A stretch of 64,000 bases of DNA from Quillaja saponaria (Eukaryota > Streptophyta > Magnoliopsida > Fabales > Quillajaceae), in contig CM055607.1 in NCBI GenBank assembly GCA_029379385.1, positions 31,183,235 through 31,247,234 of the forward strand, given 5' to 3'. The position numbers and the translations under genes are program-made. Below the pieces are notes generated by a model. That model was not told the DNA's origin and ran no database searches. It worked only from the letters and a program-made list of their open reading frames with translations. This document shows positions 11,858-24,099 of the stretch, one piece after another; positions within the stretch are counted from its first letter, which is position 1; each line of letters opens with the position of its first letter.

Positions 11858-14075
11858 TGAAATATCTTCAAAGGACGAAGAAACTAGCGAGAAGGATAGG
11901 GATATGGATACTGCAAAAAGGGGTTTGGGGAAGAGGGGGTTTAATTGAAGCTAAGTTTTCCTAGAGAGAAAAATAATGAGGGAAACGATAAAGAACAAGC
12001 AGAGGTGTGGGCTTCTGATTTGTTTGATGGGTGTTGAGAAAGAAATGAAAGCAATCGTTAGGTGTGGTGTAGTGGTGGGTGATGGTGCCGTGGTGGAGAT
12101 GAAGTAGTGATTGCTGCATGACCCACTTGTCTGGTTTATGCGCCTCCATCAATTTCTCCTTTAACTCCTGTGGCCCCTTGTACATTTCTGGATATAAAGC
12201 GGTGATATTTACATTTTGCATCGTCAACAATAGTAAAAATTCTACATGTAGTTATTAATAAAAAATTAATATTTCAACCTAGGAAAATATTTTTTTAAAT
12301 ATAAATGCCTACCAGAAGTGTATCATGTTCCTTCTTTCTCTCACATTTTTTTTTCAGATTTGATCCTGGACAAGTTACATAAAACTTATTTTCATTTTTT
12401 TTTTGCTTCTCTAATTTTTTTTCTTATTCTTTCTCTTTGCACAAATTATCATTTTTAATTTAATTATATCTAAGTTACTGTAAATAATTATCTCATTCAA
12501 TTATGTATAAATTATCATAAATATTTTCCTTCAAATAAAATTTATTTTTATTGGTCATGGTATTAACTAAGATGATTTTTTTTTAAAGATTCTTGGATGA
12601 ATTTACAATTGAATCAAATATTTATTTGTCTCTATTAAGTATAATAAGACATATTTAAATTTGATTAATGTACAGAATATTTATAGAAAATTAAAAAAAT
12701 TTATTTATTTATTTAATATATATTAATCTTAAGGACAAGGTTGAAATGGAATTCCATTACTTCAAATACCGATACAACTAGTTTAGTTGTACCTGCATAG
12801 GACCCACACTACCAATTTTATTACGCTCCCAACGACAACCCGACAAAGGTGAGACCAAACATCACACGGTTCGACAAGGAAAGGAATTAGGGTCCAAACT
12901 GCGGGACCCGCATGTTATTATTCACAAGAACAGCAGGCACTCGGAACAATGTGGGATCCACCTCGACTTCAAGTCATTCATAGATAGATGACACCAAACG
13001 AAACGTAACGATTACTTTGAGATCCGTAAATTCCTAAAACCCTTTCGAATCCGGGAACTGAGTTTCGCATTGCCACGTGTTCTACATGTGACAATTACTA
13101 AGATAGTACGGCGCTGTCATGAGCCGAGGAGACAGTCATCAACTTTGCTTCTCGTGGTCGTGGAACCCGGAAGAATGATTTTTCACTGTGCTGCTCAATC
13201 ATCAAATCATATACTCCTTCAAGACTCACCCACTTAATATAAACATTTTAATAAAAATAAAGTACGTATACTTAAATAAATATAATATTTCACATAAAAA
13301 AAATTTTAACTTGTGCTCTAATGATATTTTTAAAATGCAAAAAATATACATATTTTAAAAAAAAACCATGAAGGTATTAAATATTATTAAACACATGATC
13401 AATAATCATTCTATTTATAAAATCTTAATAAGTAATAAAAAAAAATACTCATCTAAAACCCTTTAAAATACTAAATTATTCAAGTACTTGCATTGAATTA
13501 ACAATCTAACAAATTAAATTAGAAATCTCACAAGTTTGATAAATTTAGTAAGAATTATAAATTTCTCCATAAATTACTCTAAAAGTTGTGAAAAAAAAAA
13601 AAATCACTTAACAGATCAATCAGTTGCTAATTTAATTGCCATTGCCACTCTTGAAGAAGTCAATGTCCCACATTTGAGAAGTAACGACGAAAGTAAATTT
13701 GAAATAATCGTTAACAGATGACCTTTCAACTGGCAAAAATGTATATAGAAACATGCAACAATTCACAGTAAAATATCCAGAGGCCACACAACATAGTGCC
13801 ACACGAAGGGGGGAAAACAGCATACCCTCAGGCTAAAGTCTAAACAATAATGAATCAGAATGCTATGAGGAACTTATATTCACAAGTCTAACATCACCAC
13901 ATTGACATTATTACAAAGAAAAGAAAAGAGGCGGGGGGATAGATTATAAGCTCGCTCAGTAAAACATAGAAACTGAAAATAAAAACGTGTATGGGAAACA
14001 TTTGAATCAGAACCATCGGTGTCCACATACTTGATAATGTATTAATTTTAAGCTTTCACTCATCTCTGGATTTAT
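11858..14075. other. AUX/IAA promoter and 3' side of the Coa1-like gene
   Basis: Up to about 12230 this is probably the AUX/IAA leader. From 12240 to 12760 it is very AT-rich. From 12770 to 13200 it is more balanced and carries a CACGTG G-box at 13074-13079 and a GAGACA (reverse of TGTCTC, the auxin-response element core) at 13129-13134. After that AT-rich sequence leads into the 3' end of the Coa1-like gene. No exon was supported here. Confidence 0.5.
13129..13134. promoter_or_regulatory. candidate auxin-response element (GAGACA)
   Basis: GAGACA is the reverse complement of TGTCTC, the classical ARF-binding core. It lies about 1.27 kb upstream of the AUX/IAA start, where feedback control by auxin would be expected. 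A six-base match is weak evidence by itself. Confidence 0.25.
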
Positions 14076-17000
14076 TTATTGCCGAGGCCTGCACTCGGTG
14101 CATGCAGTACAAGCAGGAGGAGGACAGCTATCCGCGAGGCTAATCCGCATTGTTTGATGCTTCTCTTCATTTCCAGGAACATGTAAGAGAGCATCCATGA
14201 TAAGGATGTCCCAGTCATGAGAACGTAAAAAGGAAAACCACCTGTCATCTGTGTATAGAAGCCCATCGAATTATCACTGAAGGAAAATAATTTGATACTA
14301 CAATAAATTGAACAATATCACTAATAGTTAACACAGGAATACTACAGAAGATCTTTTTTTTCTTTATCTAACTAAGATGATAGGTATCAGTAACTGTGTC
14401 TCGGAAGAGGTTCTCCTGGTTTTGGGGCACCGAGGGGGGTGGGGATTCCATTAGATATGAAAGGCTTAGCAAATTTCTAAGTTTGGCATCACAACTTTGG
14501 AAACTTTTTAAGCTTACTCTTTGTAATATCTCTGATTTTGGCTTTAATATGTCTTTTATCGATTGATCCAAAAAAAGAGAAAGAAAGGAGTTTATGATGA
14601 TGGAGCTCACTATGCTATTCCAAACAAAAGTTTAGTTTATGCCCCAACATTCTGACAATCTAATCTACTATATGTCTATATGTCAGAACTCAGAACAAGC
14701 AAGCATATTGGCACAGCTTACAAAATTATGATCACAAGATGATGCAGCTAGTGAAACAGCTTGAAATTACTAACCTCCATTACGGACACCCTTCATTTGC
14801 AGCACACCTGTCCCTTGTGGTCCAGATACAGGAAATGTGCAGGATACAGATTGTCTCTTGAGAGCAACTGCAAGAGATGCATTGTACCACGGACCCTTTA
14901 CTATGGGCTCTCCGATAGCATCTATTAGTGCCTTGTTAGTACTGGCTTTCTCAATGGCCTTGCTGTGAAGTTCCAGAAAATGATTTGAGGTACTGTTAGG
15001 TTGGATGACATCTCAAGTTTAACAAAAACAGTTTCGCAAGCTTCAGCACATAAAATTTGGGGGGAGAAGAAAAGAAAAAATGTGGAGAAACTTTGCATAA
15101 ATTTCCCAAGTGTAACAGAATCATGTGCTCCAAACAAAAGGAGAAAATGAATTATGTCTATGAGGAACTATAATGATCACTACTCCTTTTTACTTCCTGG
15201 TCTCTTATTTCCTTTAATTTATTTGAACCAAGAGTTCCCAAAATATGCCTCCATGCCTTTCAAGGTAAGTGAGTACGATACAATCTACCAAAATGTCCTG
15301 AATCCTGATGAGCGTGAACCTATTAAAATTGCACTTTACTTCTGAAGTCAACCTCAAGCTTTCCCATTGTGGAAAATTCAATAGATTCTTCTCCAACACC
15401 CACGTCCAACATTCCCCAATCCCTCTTCAAAAAAATGTCAACTTTATTCATCCCGCCTCTATCTTTTTTAGACGGAGTAGTAAAAAAACAGGACTTTTAA
15501 CAGAAGAACGTTGGAGGCACCTATAAATCATGGTTGGAATAGAAACTGTGGTGTGTGTGCTCTGTGTCAATTATGCTTATGCTGGGGGCATTAAAAATAA
15601 GAAACATCTTACTTAAGAATATGCCTTCATCAATTAGTACTGTAGTAAATCAGTAGAATTATTGTTTTGAGTCTACAAAATCGGATTCTCTTACTCCTCT
15701 TGTAAAAATGTTTTATTGTACATTCTAAATCAAAAGGATGTTTATGAAACTTATATGATTTCATATATGCTCAACTTATCTAAAAGGCAGATCAATTGTA
15801 CTCTAAAATTTTGATCTCTAAAATTTTGATATCTAAAATTCTAAATCTATTAAACAGAATCTGTTTAATGTTTGGCCCAAATAACGGACAAATACAAGCA
15901 AAACACAGTTTTAGTTAACACCTTATGGACTCAAAGGTCTAATTTTCTATCTTCAACATCAATCCCTCCCTCAGGGATAGACACAAAAGGGAATGGATTG
16001 GCATCATAAATACTTTCCTTTCAAATTTCCAGGATTATTATGAAATTTTGAGCTACCTATAATACATAAATTTTTTTCCTTGGCAGCTGACATATCAATT
16101 GCACATATATCAGGTTAACTAATACGTTTATGGTACTACCCATTAAATGTAACATACCTGCTACAGCCATGATATATAGCAAGGTCATCAAGGGCACTTA
16201 AGGCAACACCGCCAGTAACAGTAATCAAAACAAATGAAACTGCCTTCCGACCACAAGCTTTGCTCTGATCTTCATCCGCAGACTTCACAGGACTGCAGAA
16301 ACTTAACTAGTCACGGTAAAGCAACTTATTGTTCAAATTATATCATTTCAATGCTAACTAAGCAATTGATGCTGTATGGAGAAGCGGTTCAGATAATATC
16401 TTCATTTCAAGTTCTACACATGGATACCGTTTCTGATGTCAGATTGAAACAATTGTTACAAGGATTTGAAGGACACGTTGTTAGTAAGCCAGAGTTAAAT
16501 CAGTTTTTAAATTAAGTCATTAGTTTACACGTTATTGGATTCTTTTTATGTGCAAGAAAGAACTGTAATTAAAGAATACTCAGGAAACTGAATCTTCGTT
16601 TTCTGTTATGTAGAAAACTATATCATTAGGCCTTCAAGTGTCCCTGGTAATTTTATTATAAAAACACTATTCCAGATTGATTATATCAATTTTCTTAATA
16701 TGCAATAGCTATGGTGTTTAAAGATTTTTTCAAAAGTTATTATTTTTCTGTGGAAGACAAAAATTAATACATTTAGAAGTAGAGTTACTATCAGATACTC
16801 ATCTCCTTGGGTTACTGCATATATTTATCTATACATATTCAAACTTAAAAGCAGTATCACATTTTCTCATAAGATTGGAAACAAAGTCAGCTACAACTCA
16901 AGGTTCCATCATCTGGGACTCAATTTAAAAATTCAATGAACTCAAGCACAGCATGTAGCTAACAAACACACAGACAATGAAAGGATCCCCTCTAGTGAAA

Positions 17001-17189
17001 TCAGAAAACGAAAATTGAAGCAAAGGACAGTTTTAGAAGTGAAATTTTCCTTGTTCAGATTGACCCATACTTACTAACAATCACACAAATACACTAACTA
17101 AATAAGAATAAGACAAGCAATAATTTTCACCTGGAAACCTGGGCTTTTGGGGAGCTCTTGAAGAAGGAAATTAACCTCTTCGTCAACAT
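14076..17189 (-). CDS. Coa1-like cytochrome c oxidase assembly protein
   Basis: Predicted mitochondrial inner-membrane protein of the Coa1/Tim21 type, a family acting in early COX1 assembly. Exons: 17131-17189, 16158-16262, 14775-14962 and 14076-14248, giving 174 residues with all phases closing. Exon 1 encodes a basic, amphipathic-looking leader MLTKRLISFFKSSPKAQVS, fitting a mitochondrial presequence. Exon 2 holds a membrane helix (about 27-45, AVSFVLITVTGGVAL). Exon 3 has the family core: a helix, then IGEPIVKGPWY and the strand pair CTFPVSGPQGTGVLQM. Exon 4 reads WFSFLRSHDWDILIMDAL and ends in a Cys-rich tail CPPPACTACTEC. The exon 4 acceptor is the CACAG just upstream of 14248; another frame across the same exon is also open and must not be mistaken for the gene. 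Family assignment rests on remembered pattern, not a search. Confidence 0.75.
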
Positions 17190-18681
17190 TTCAAAGCTAA
17201 TCTCTGCGCAACTGAACCCCAACTGTTTGATAGATTGAGGAGATGGAGGGCCCTAGCTTGGGGTTTAGGGGGTTTTGAATGTATGACAGGTTGCCCCGTC
17301 CCCTGAACAAAAATTGGATTTTTTGTCGTTCTATCTTAGTCAGCCACGAGGGTTGGACGGAAACCACAAAGAACCCGAAAACTGGAGGTGTAGATGAGGA
17401 CAGCCCACCCATTCATTTCACGGCTCTATAATATGGGCTTAACTTTTACCCCGACGGCATTCATAATCATATATAAGGAAAGAAACTTGGAATGTACCAA
17501 ATTGGTAAATTTCTTAATGTCATCTTAAAACCTTATGATTAGATTCCGACTTCATTAATGATGGAGATTTATGAGAATAAGTGAGCAACATTCACACAAT
17601 ATATGATTGGACGAATCAATCATGGGAAGACACGTGGCACCAAATCATTGTGATAGCCTTTTTTTTTGCTCAGTGACACATTCTCATTGACAAGCACCCT
17701 TATCAATATTAGGGCCTAGATTTTGAAAAAAGAATAATTGCTCTCTTAATATATTCTCTCCAATTACTAACTTAGCATTGGAATGATTACGAGAATTCAT
17801 ATTGCTCCACTGAGAGTCTTACCACTTGAATCTAGTGAAATCTTATAATACATTCTGTTATATGTGAATATTGTTACTTGTAGATAAACTTTGAATAAGA
17901 ATAATAATTTGTCGCTTGGTTTCAACAACAATCTTCTTTAGAATTCATTACCTTGTAAATATTATATTTAGTAGTTTTTGCATATTTTTTTTAGTACTAT
18001 TACATGTGCATGACTTTTTAATAAGAAAATAAACCTCATATGAAACTTAACTTTTTTACTAGAAATCTTTTGTGCACGGAAGCAAAATGATATTGCTTTT
18101 TCATAAACATTAACCCAAATCGCATCATGCCACACAAGTGATTTGTCTTTTTCTTTTTTGAGTTCTAGAATATGTTAATTTTGCTTTGTTATGGTTTCAC
18201 TTGTTATTCTAGAAAAACTAATTCCCATGCAGTTGTTTCAGGAACCCTTTAGTTCAAGAACTGCTTCATTAGTGTATCTCTGCAAAGATGTAGGAAGCAT
18301 TGAAGAAATACAAAAACTTCCAATCAATCTAAATTACAGAATCTTTGCAACTCCTTGTCTTGATTAGATCAAGAAGCAAACCTATAACTGCTATACAACA
18401 AAATTCTTTTACTCACCCCACAAAACAAATGTCTCAGAATTAAAGAGAAGCCCTAACCAAACTACTAGTCTACTCACATACATACATACAGGAATGACAA
18501 GTATATATACTTTTACAACAAGGTAGCCTAGAAATTCCAATGTTTACCAATCCGTGTGACATTAATACAATATTCTACAGATTCAGCATCTTTCACCTTC
18601 GACCCAGATGAGACTAGAAATAGGCTAAGAAATTCAAGGACTCACCAACCCGTGATGACATGAATACAATATTCTACAAAC
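17190..18681. other. intergenic between Coa1-like and VPS62-like genes
   Basis: This holds the promoter and leader of the Coa1-like gene and the 3' side of the VPS62-like gene. A perfect G-box CACGTG lies at 17631-17636, about 440 bases upstream of the Coa1-like start. A direct duplication occupies 18523-18700. No exon was seen. Confidence 0.6.
17631..17636. promoter_or_regulatory. G-box (CACGTG) upstream of the Coa1-like gene
   Basis: The palindrome CACGTG sits within GACACGTGGCAC, a context favoured by plant bZIP and bHLH factors, and it lies in the likely promoter of the Coa1-like gene. Function is inferred from the motif alone. Confidence 0.35.
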
Positions 18682-18700
18682 TTACCATCTTTCATCTCCC
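18523..18700. repeat. 98-base direct duplication spanning the VPS62 stop codon
   Basis: Copy one (about 18523-18603) and copy two (about 18622-18700) share a CTAGAAATTC-type start, ACCAA-CCGTG and the block AATACAATATTCTACA. They end at CATCTTTCA. Copy two contains the last codons (GDERW) and stop of the VPS62-like gene; copy one carries a decayed form of the same codons in the 3' untranslated region. Confidence 0.75.
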
Positions 18701-20819
18701 AACCAGTTGTTTTTCTCCTTTGGCCCTGTAGGACCTTCCTCCCCATACAGCTCCATCGGCAATTTACTAAATATGTTCTCCACTGAATACCGAAGCATCA
18801 CAGGCAGAAAATTGATTACCTTATCTAGCTCAGTCCTGGAATCATAAACAATAGTTGGGCCCCACTCTCTCATGAACTGCAACCAAAATGTCTCAGCAAC
18901 CACGCCATCTCCAAGATACTCTGCCTGCAACAAGTTCATAATTGATGCTTGAATCTATGTATAAATTACTACGAGCAGCATCATTCCTCAATCCAATCCC
19001 AAGCTTTGAAGATCCTTGGATGTAGATCCCAGGATGAGGGAAACTTGCATGCCCATTTTTTGATGAGTAAACAATAGCTCTATTGCCATTTATATACTCC
19101 AAATCATAGGCATGAATCCATTCACCACCACTGTGCTGTGAGAAGTATATGCTCCAAAGCTCTCCAGTGAAGTTGCATACACGAAGTGTGAAATGCTCCC
19201 AGTCACCCACATGCTCTCCTATCTTGCTAAAAGAAAAGTTCATAATTCCAACTTTCAGAGTGGCTGGCCCGTTAAAGGGGCAAAAGACCCACATAGCAAT
19301 GTCAGTAAAAGTTCCACCCAGAGCTGGCTTCACATGAACATAGAGCTTTGCACTTTTTAAGTCTCCATGTTTGACAAAATCTCTCCAATCGTCACTTGGC
19401 AAGTCTATCCAAAACTCTCCATCATTTGTTCCTGCAACGGGCAAATTTGAGCCTCTAGCATCAATGACCTCCCCTGTTGACATGCCCCTCCTGTACAACA
19501 GCGCTCCATTATCGAAAAACCATGAAACAGAAGATGGCAAGTAAACTTCTTCAGGATGAAAGAAAATAGTGGGTCCATAGTGCTTGATGAGTGCATGAAT
19601 TTGATCAAGGTTTGGCATTGCATGTAGAACAGGATTTAAATTCTTCAAGCATGCTATGGGCAGCTCTTCTCCCATGTTCCAAAAGATATTGCAGAAAAAT
19701 GTCCCCACAGAAACTCCTTTGCCCAGGATGCCGCGGTGAAAGGGTCGTGTACTCCAAACTCCAAAAGGAAGGTTGGGAAATTTAGAATTAGCATTGAGTA
19801 ATAGGCGATAAGGTTCGCATTTATCAGTGAGGTCATCTCGAATGCACCTTACTTCATCCAACTCAGGCTTCTCTGGTTTGGCGGTAACCAAATAGCCAAG
19901 GGCCTTGTAACCCTTAGGAGGCTGGGGCAGCCAAAAGTAACCAAATCCACTTAACATTTCCTTGCTTCCATCATCAGGACTCCAAACTAACATGTAATCA
20001 AGTGGCTGTATTAAAGCAGGCAACTTATCAGGACTGCCATTATAAGTAGTTTCCTGTAAGCAAGAGGGAACTTCCCTAGCCACAAGAAGAAAACCTCTCA
20101 AAGGCTGGTCATTAAGTTGACAATAATGACCAAGGGTACAAAATCCATCAGGTACGCCCAGTGGTTTATAGAATGCTACACCTTTTCTCTTGTCTTGTGT
20201 CAGATTGCAACCCCAAACGAACTCAAACCTAGTTATCTTAAAAACTTCTATTTCTCCAAGACTTATTATTCCAGAAGAAAAACCTTGACCTGAGAAGATA
20301 CACACAATATGAACTCATCTGTAACAGAAAGATAACTACTTTTGAGAACTAGAACCATTAAAGCTAACTTGAAACTTGTTTCAAATTGCAGCATCAATTA
20401 TAATCCCAACAACAAGTGAAGAAGAGGTCAAGACTTAAAATAAATCTTTATTGCAAATCCAATATATAACTATAATATAAGCATTAGAAACAACTTCTTC
20501 TGTATCCAAAATCAACCATATCCACTACTTCATTATTTTGATTATCCTGATAACCCAGAAGGACACACAAACAAAAGATGCAAAATTTCACAGAAACAAT
20601 GTACTTAAAATAATCTCTTCACCACAAACTACATACCCTCAATCAGAAATCAACAAATTTTCAAATAACGATAAAATTGAACAAAATTTGAGATATTTAC
20701 AATGACATTATCCTACCTTCAGGCCATTTTGGAATTGGCTCCGGCAACGAGAAGTTATCAGGCTCAGGAGGAGAAAAGTCGGTGATTCTGTTCCAATGGA
20801 AGCAATTGCACCAAAGCAT
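18682..20819 (-). CDS. VPS62/DUF946-family protein with a +1 frameshift
   Basis: Plant member of the DUF946/VPS62-like family; the yeast relative is linked to vacuolar protein sorting, but the plant role is poorly defined. Exon 1 (20717-20819) starts [12 protein letters not shown] and contains [13 protein letters not shown], as is usual for the family. Exon 2 (18682-20289) carries the body: [31 protein letters not shown], the [13 protein letters not shown] core, SQHSGGEW, and the end [15 protein letters not shown]. The frame breaks at 18924-18925. Removing one base of the doubled C joins NYELVA to AEYLGDGVV and gives about 569 residues, normal for the family. As written, translation stops at 18893-18895 and loses about 80 C-terminal residues. 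Arabidopsis At1g04090, beside PRP39 and IAA10, is from memory the same family. Confidence 0.9.
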
Positions 20820-22860
20820 CTCGGCATCCAATACCTCTGGACATTTTTAACAGTCAATTTGTATGACCCTCCTCCATAATTCACAATCCTAAGCTCCAAT
20901 GAAAACAATATGAAATCTTTGTTCCTCCCTCTGCAAAATAATGAAGCTCTTCCTTCTTTGATGCTTCGTTTAGAAACAAGTTTCATCAAATAGGGTTCAA
21001 AGAGGAAAGGGTAGATTTGGGTGTGTGTTTAATTTAGGCGCAATAACTTTCTTGGGTGGGTTGTCCTTTTCCTTTTAAATTTCTATGAATGTTTTCAGGT
21101 GCAAATGGGTCCCTTAACCCTTTCACTGTGGCATCCTCCGTGGCTGAAGGTGTTAAATTAAGGAGGGATTCCTACTGCTCCGGGTAAGCTATGTTGCTTT
21201 CTTCTTCTTTTTTCTTCTTCCTTTTTCTTTTTCTTTTTCTTCCTCTTTCCTTATTTTTTTTTCTTTTTTATTTGAAAGAGTTTATACAAATATAAATAAA
21301 CAAACAAAAATTTAGATAGTTTAAAATATGAGGTCTTGTTTGGTTTGGTTTTTTCTTTTTCCTTTTTAATATAAATAATTTTTTTTTTTATAGAAGTTGA
21401 CACTCTAAAAAGCTTAAAATAAGTTAAATCAACATACTAATATTCATTTTGCATCAGTTTTTTATTTATTCAAAATTAGTATGTTTTTATTTTTTTTAAA
21501 TACAAAATAAATTATTAAGAGAGTTCATACAAAAAGTTGCATCATAAAAAATTAATAAATTTAAATTTAAATTTAATAATACAAAATGAATTATAATAAT
21601 TTGACTTAATTAAGATCGACACAATAGTTCCAATGAACAGTACCTGAATAATGTATTTAATATTTTTCATAATTACATATTTATTGATGAAAATTTTAAA
21701 TATTTATATCAGTACAAATTGTTGCTCAATAATATAACCGACATATAGATTACATTTCAATATCATCTTTTACTAATGATTATATAAATTTAATTTCAAA
21801 AGTACACTCTAGTATTAACATAAATTATTGGTACTAAGTAAAAAAAATTTACAATTAGCTAAACAAGAGAAACTATTTTTGTTTCAAATTCAATTATTTT
21901 AAGGATTGTATGGATCATGAAATGTAGGTTATGTCATTAAATTCTTGAGAATCTTAAATTTGAAGAGACTGACTTCTGAAATGAATTGAATATTTGAAAA
22001 ATGTTATCTAACATGTTTATAATAATTCCAGGCAAATACTAAGTTTATTTGTTGGCCGTGTGTGTAGTCCTAGTCTAATTCAAAAGCTATTAGTATGTTG
22101 GGATTCATAGATGTAAAATTGAAATTGTAAATTCAATTTAATTTTATTAAATTAAATTAATTAAAATCATATTTCAAATACTTTGTCGTCGATGATAACT
22201 GTTTCCGTCTCCAATATATTTATATAATAATTATTATTATTTGTTACATTAGTTGTCCTGGTCCTCAGTGGTAGGCCTGAGCATAGAACTTGAATAATCA
22301 TCTTAAAACCAATCAAATCATCCACAACCCATCATACAAAACCAGTTTAGTTTTAATGTATAAGGTGGGTCATGTCTATTTTTAATACTCGGTTTAACCC
22401 ACTAACTGATTATTAATAATATATTTTTAAATCTTAAACATATAAGTGGCAAAGAAGTATTTGGCAAAACATTCATTTATTGTTATACCCTCTCGCAGCG
22501 GATAACCCGTATTGCAACACATGCCAGCCCATTAGCCAAATTGTGTCGGTGTATGGTGGCTAACAATGGTGGGTAGTGGTCAGCAACGGGTGTAGTAGGT
22601 TGTTCAGTGGGTGGAGGCCGGCAAAGGGTGAAGAAGGTTGTCAATGTATAGTAGTTGATGGTATAATATGAAGTATCGTCATAAATAAATAATTATCAAC
22701 GATGATGTATAAATAATTAATTTAGTGTAAAAATTATTTCAAACTTAAATTTTTATGGCTTATCATAAGTATTTAAGAAAATATTTTATAATTATTTTTT
22801 AATTTCATATAATTGAACTTAAAATTTTTATTTCAATTATCAATTGTAAACCAAACTAAA

Positions 22861-22893
22861 AAATTAAGAATTGGACAATCCAATTCTTAATTT
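22861..22893. repeat. perfect 15-base inverted repeat with 3-base loop
   Basis: AAATTAAGAATTGGA is followed by CAA and then by its exact reverse complement. It lies in AT-rich intergenic DNA flanked by ACCAAACTAAA-type sequence and may be the end or core of a decayed miniature element. Confidence 0.9.
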
Positions 22894-23601
22894 CTATTTT
22901 CATTCATTTTCAACTTTAATTTCATACATCTATATGGAGTCGTAATTGTGTGATAAAAATACAAAAATAAAACGGGAATAACTAAAAACAGCTTAAGTGA
23001 TTGCTACTTGATTTCATTTTCAGTAACCGTACAGTACGTGCATACTAATCTACACAGAAAGAAAAAAAAACAAAGCATGTGGTTGATGCTTGATACAGTG
23101 CACCAATAATTGAATTGACACTTTTAAGGCAACCACAAAACGACAAGTGACACTACTTCGTCGTCTAATTGTAAATAGTCCAAACTTTAGCAAAACAACT
23201 ACGTATGCTGACTAGGGACGTAAGCGACAACTAACATCTGCTAAAGGAAAAACGTATCTGTCGTTTTTTAAACGCACAGCTGTCCATTCATGAACATTGG
23301 GGGTCAACATTTGACTCTTCAAACCTCAGTATTAGCAGCTGCCAGCGGAGGATATGCTTCCATGTCAAGGCGCGTGTTTCCACGCTCCTTGCCCTTTACG
23401 TGAATGATGATGACTTTCCTATAACCTTCCCAGGCTTGAAATAGTGAACAAGTTGATATTTTTCTCCCAGCTAAGCAAAGCCGATGTCAATGTCTTCTCC
23501 AATCTCCACCACAGAAAAGATACTCCTTTTCATTTTCTTTTTGCCCAAGAAAATGAGAATGAAAAAATGAAAAAATTCGTATCATAAGCACAAACCTTTC
23601 A

Positions 23602-23608
23602 TATATAA
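23602..23608 (+). promoter_or_regulatory. TATA box of the TPR gene
   Basis: TATATAA within CATATATAACCAAGG, about 500 bases upstream of the ATG. An inferred leader intron lies between (donor AGAG-GTATAC at 23713, acceptor TTCACAG ending at 24037), which would make the spliced leader about 140 bases. Confidence 0.55.
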
Positions 23609-23712
23609 CCAAGGACCCTATCCCTGTAGTTGAATTATTAGCTCACCTTCTGAAACTGTTCTTTATTTCTTGTTCACTTCTTGAAAAGTTTCTCTTTTGC
23701 TTCTCAACAGAG

Positions 23713-24037
23713 GTATACTTCTTCTTTCCTTTATTTACATTAATTTTCTCATTGTTTCTTGCTTATTGTAATGAATTCTTGATCTTTTTCCCAAACTGAT
23801 TTAGACTCGCCTCTGGTTTTCTGTTACTTCAAAAAATTTCCCAAAGTAATCACTTAACAATTTTTAAGTTGAACTCGAAGCTATCCTATTAATAGGAACA
23901 TTGATTTTGGTGTTCTCATTAAGCAAAGTTGGTTCATGCCCACTATCAATCATTATTTAAACAATCTCCTGGGTTTACATTTATTTTTTTTTTTTTCTTT
24001 TTCCCCAATTCTTATAATCTGTTTTCTTTCTTCACAG
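23713..24037 (+). other. putative intron in the 5' leader of the TPR gene
   Basis: GTATAC donor and a T-rich tract leading to TTCACAG. This explains why an in-frame but family-unlike N-terminal extension from 23929 is open in genomic DNA. Inferred from splice signals only. Confidence 0.5.
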
Positions 24038-24099
24038 GATTACATACTCAAAGCAAGGTAACAGTCATACAAAGCTATCCTCATCAAGAAAAAAAAAAC

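Larger units (their letters stand above)
20820..24099. other. intergenic, AT-rich, with repeat debris
   Basis: The first 300 bases are the VPS62-like leader and promoter. A CT/CTT-rich tract follows (21195-21270), then long AT-rich sequence to about 22960 with a relatively GC-rich, GGTGG-like core at 22490-22665 and a perfect hairpin at 22861-22893. From about 23000 to 24099 lies the promoter and leader of the TPR gene. No coding exon was supported. Confidence 0.6.

Noticed and set aside
14072..14266. Hydrophobic open frame beginning MGFYTQMTGG on the minus strand
   Set aside because: It is out of phase with the upstream Coa1-like exons; the correct frame of the same DNA gives a family-like sequence and closes all phases.
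23929..24099. N-terminal extension of the TPR gene from the ATG at 23929
   Set aside because: It contains a T-run intron-like stretch and a TTCACAG acceptor; family proteins start at the MLLRS methionine at 24100.
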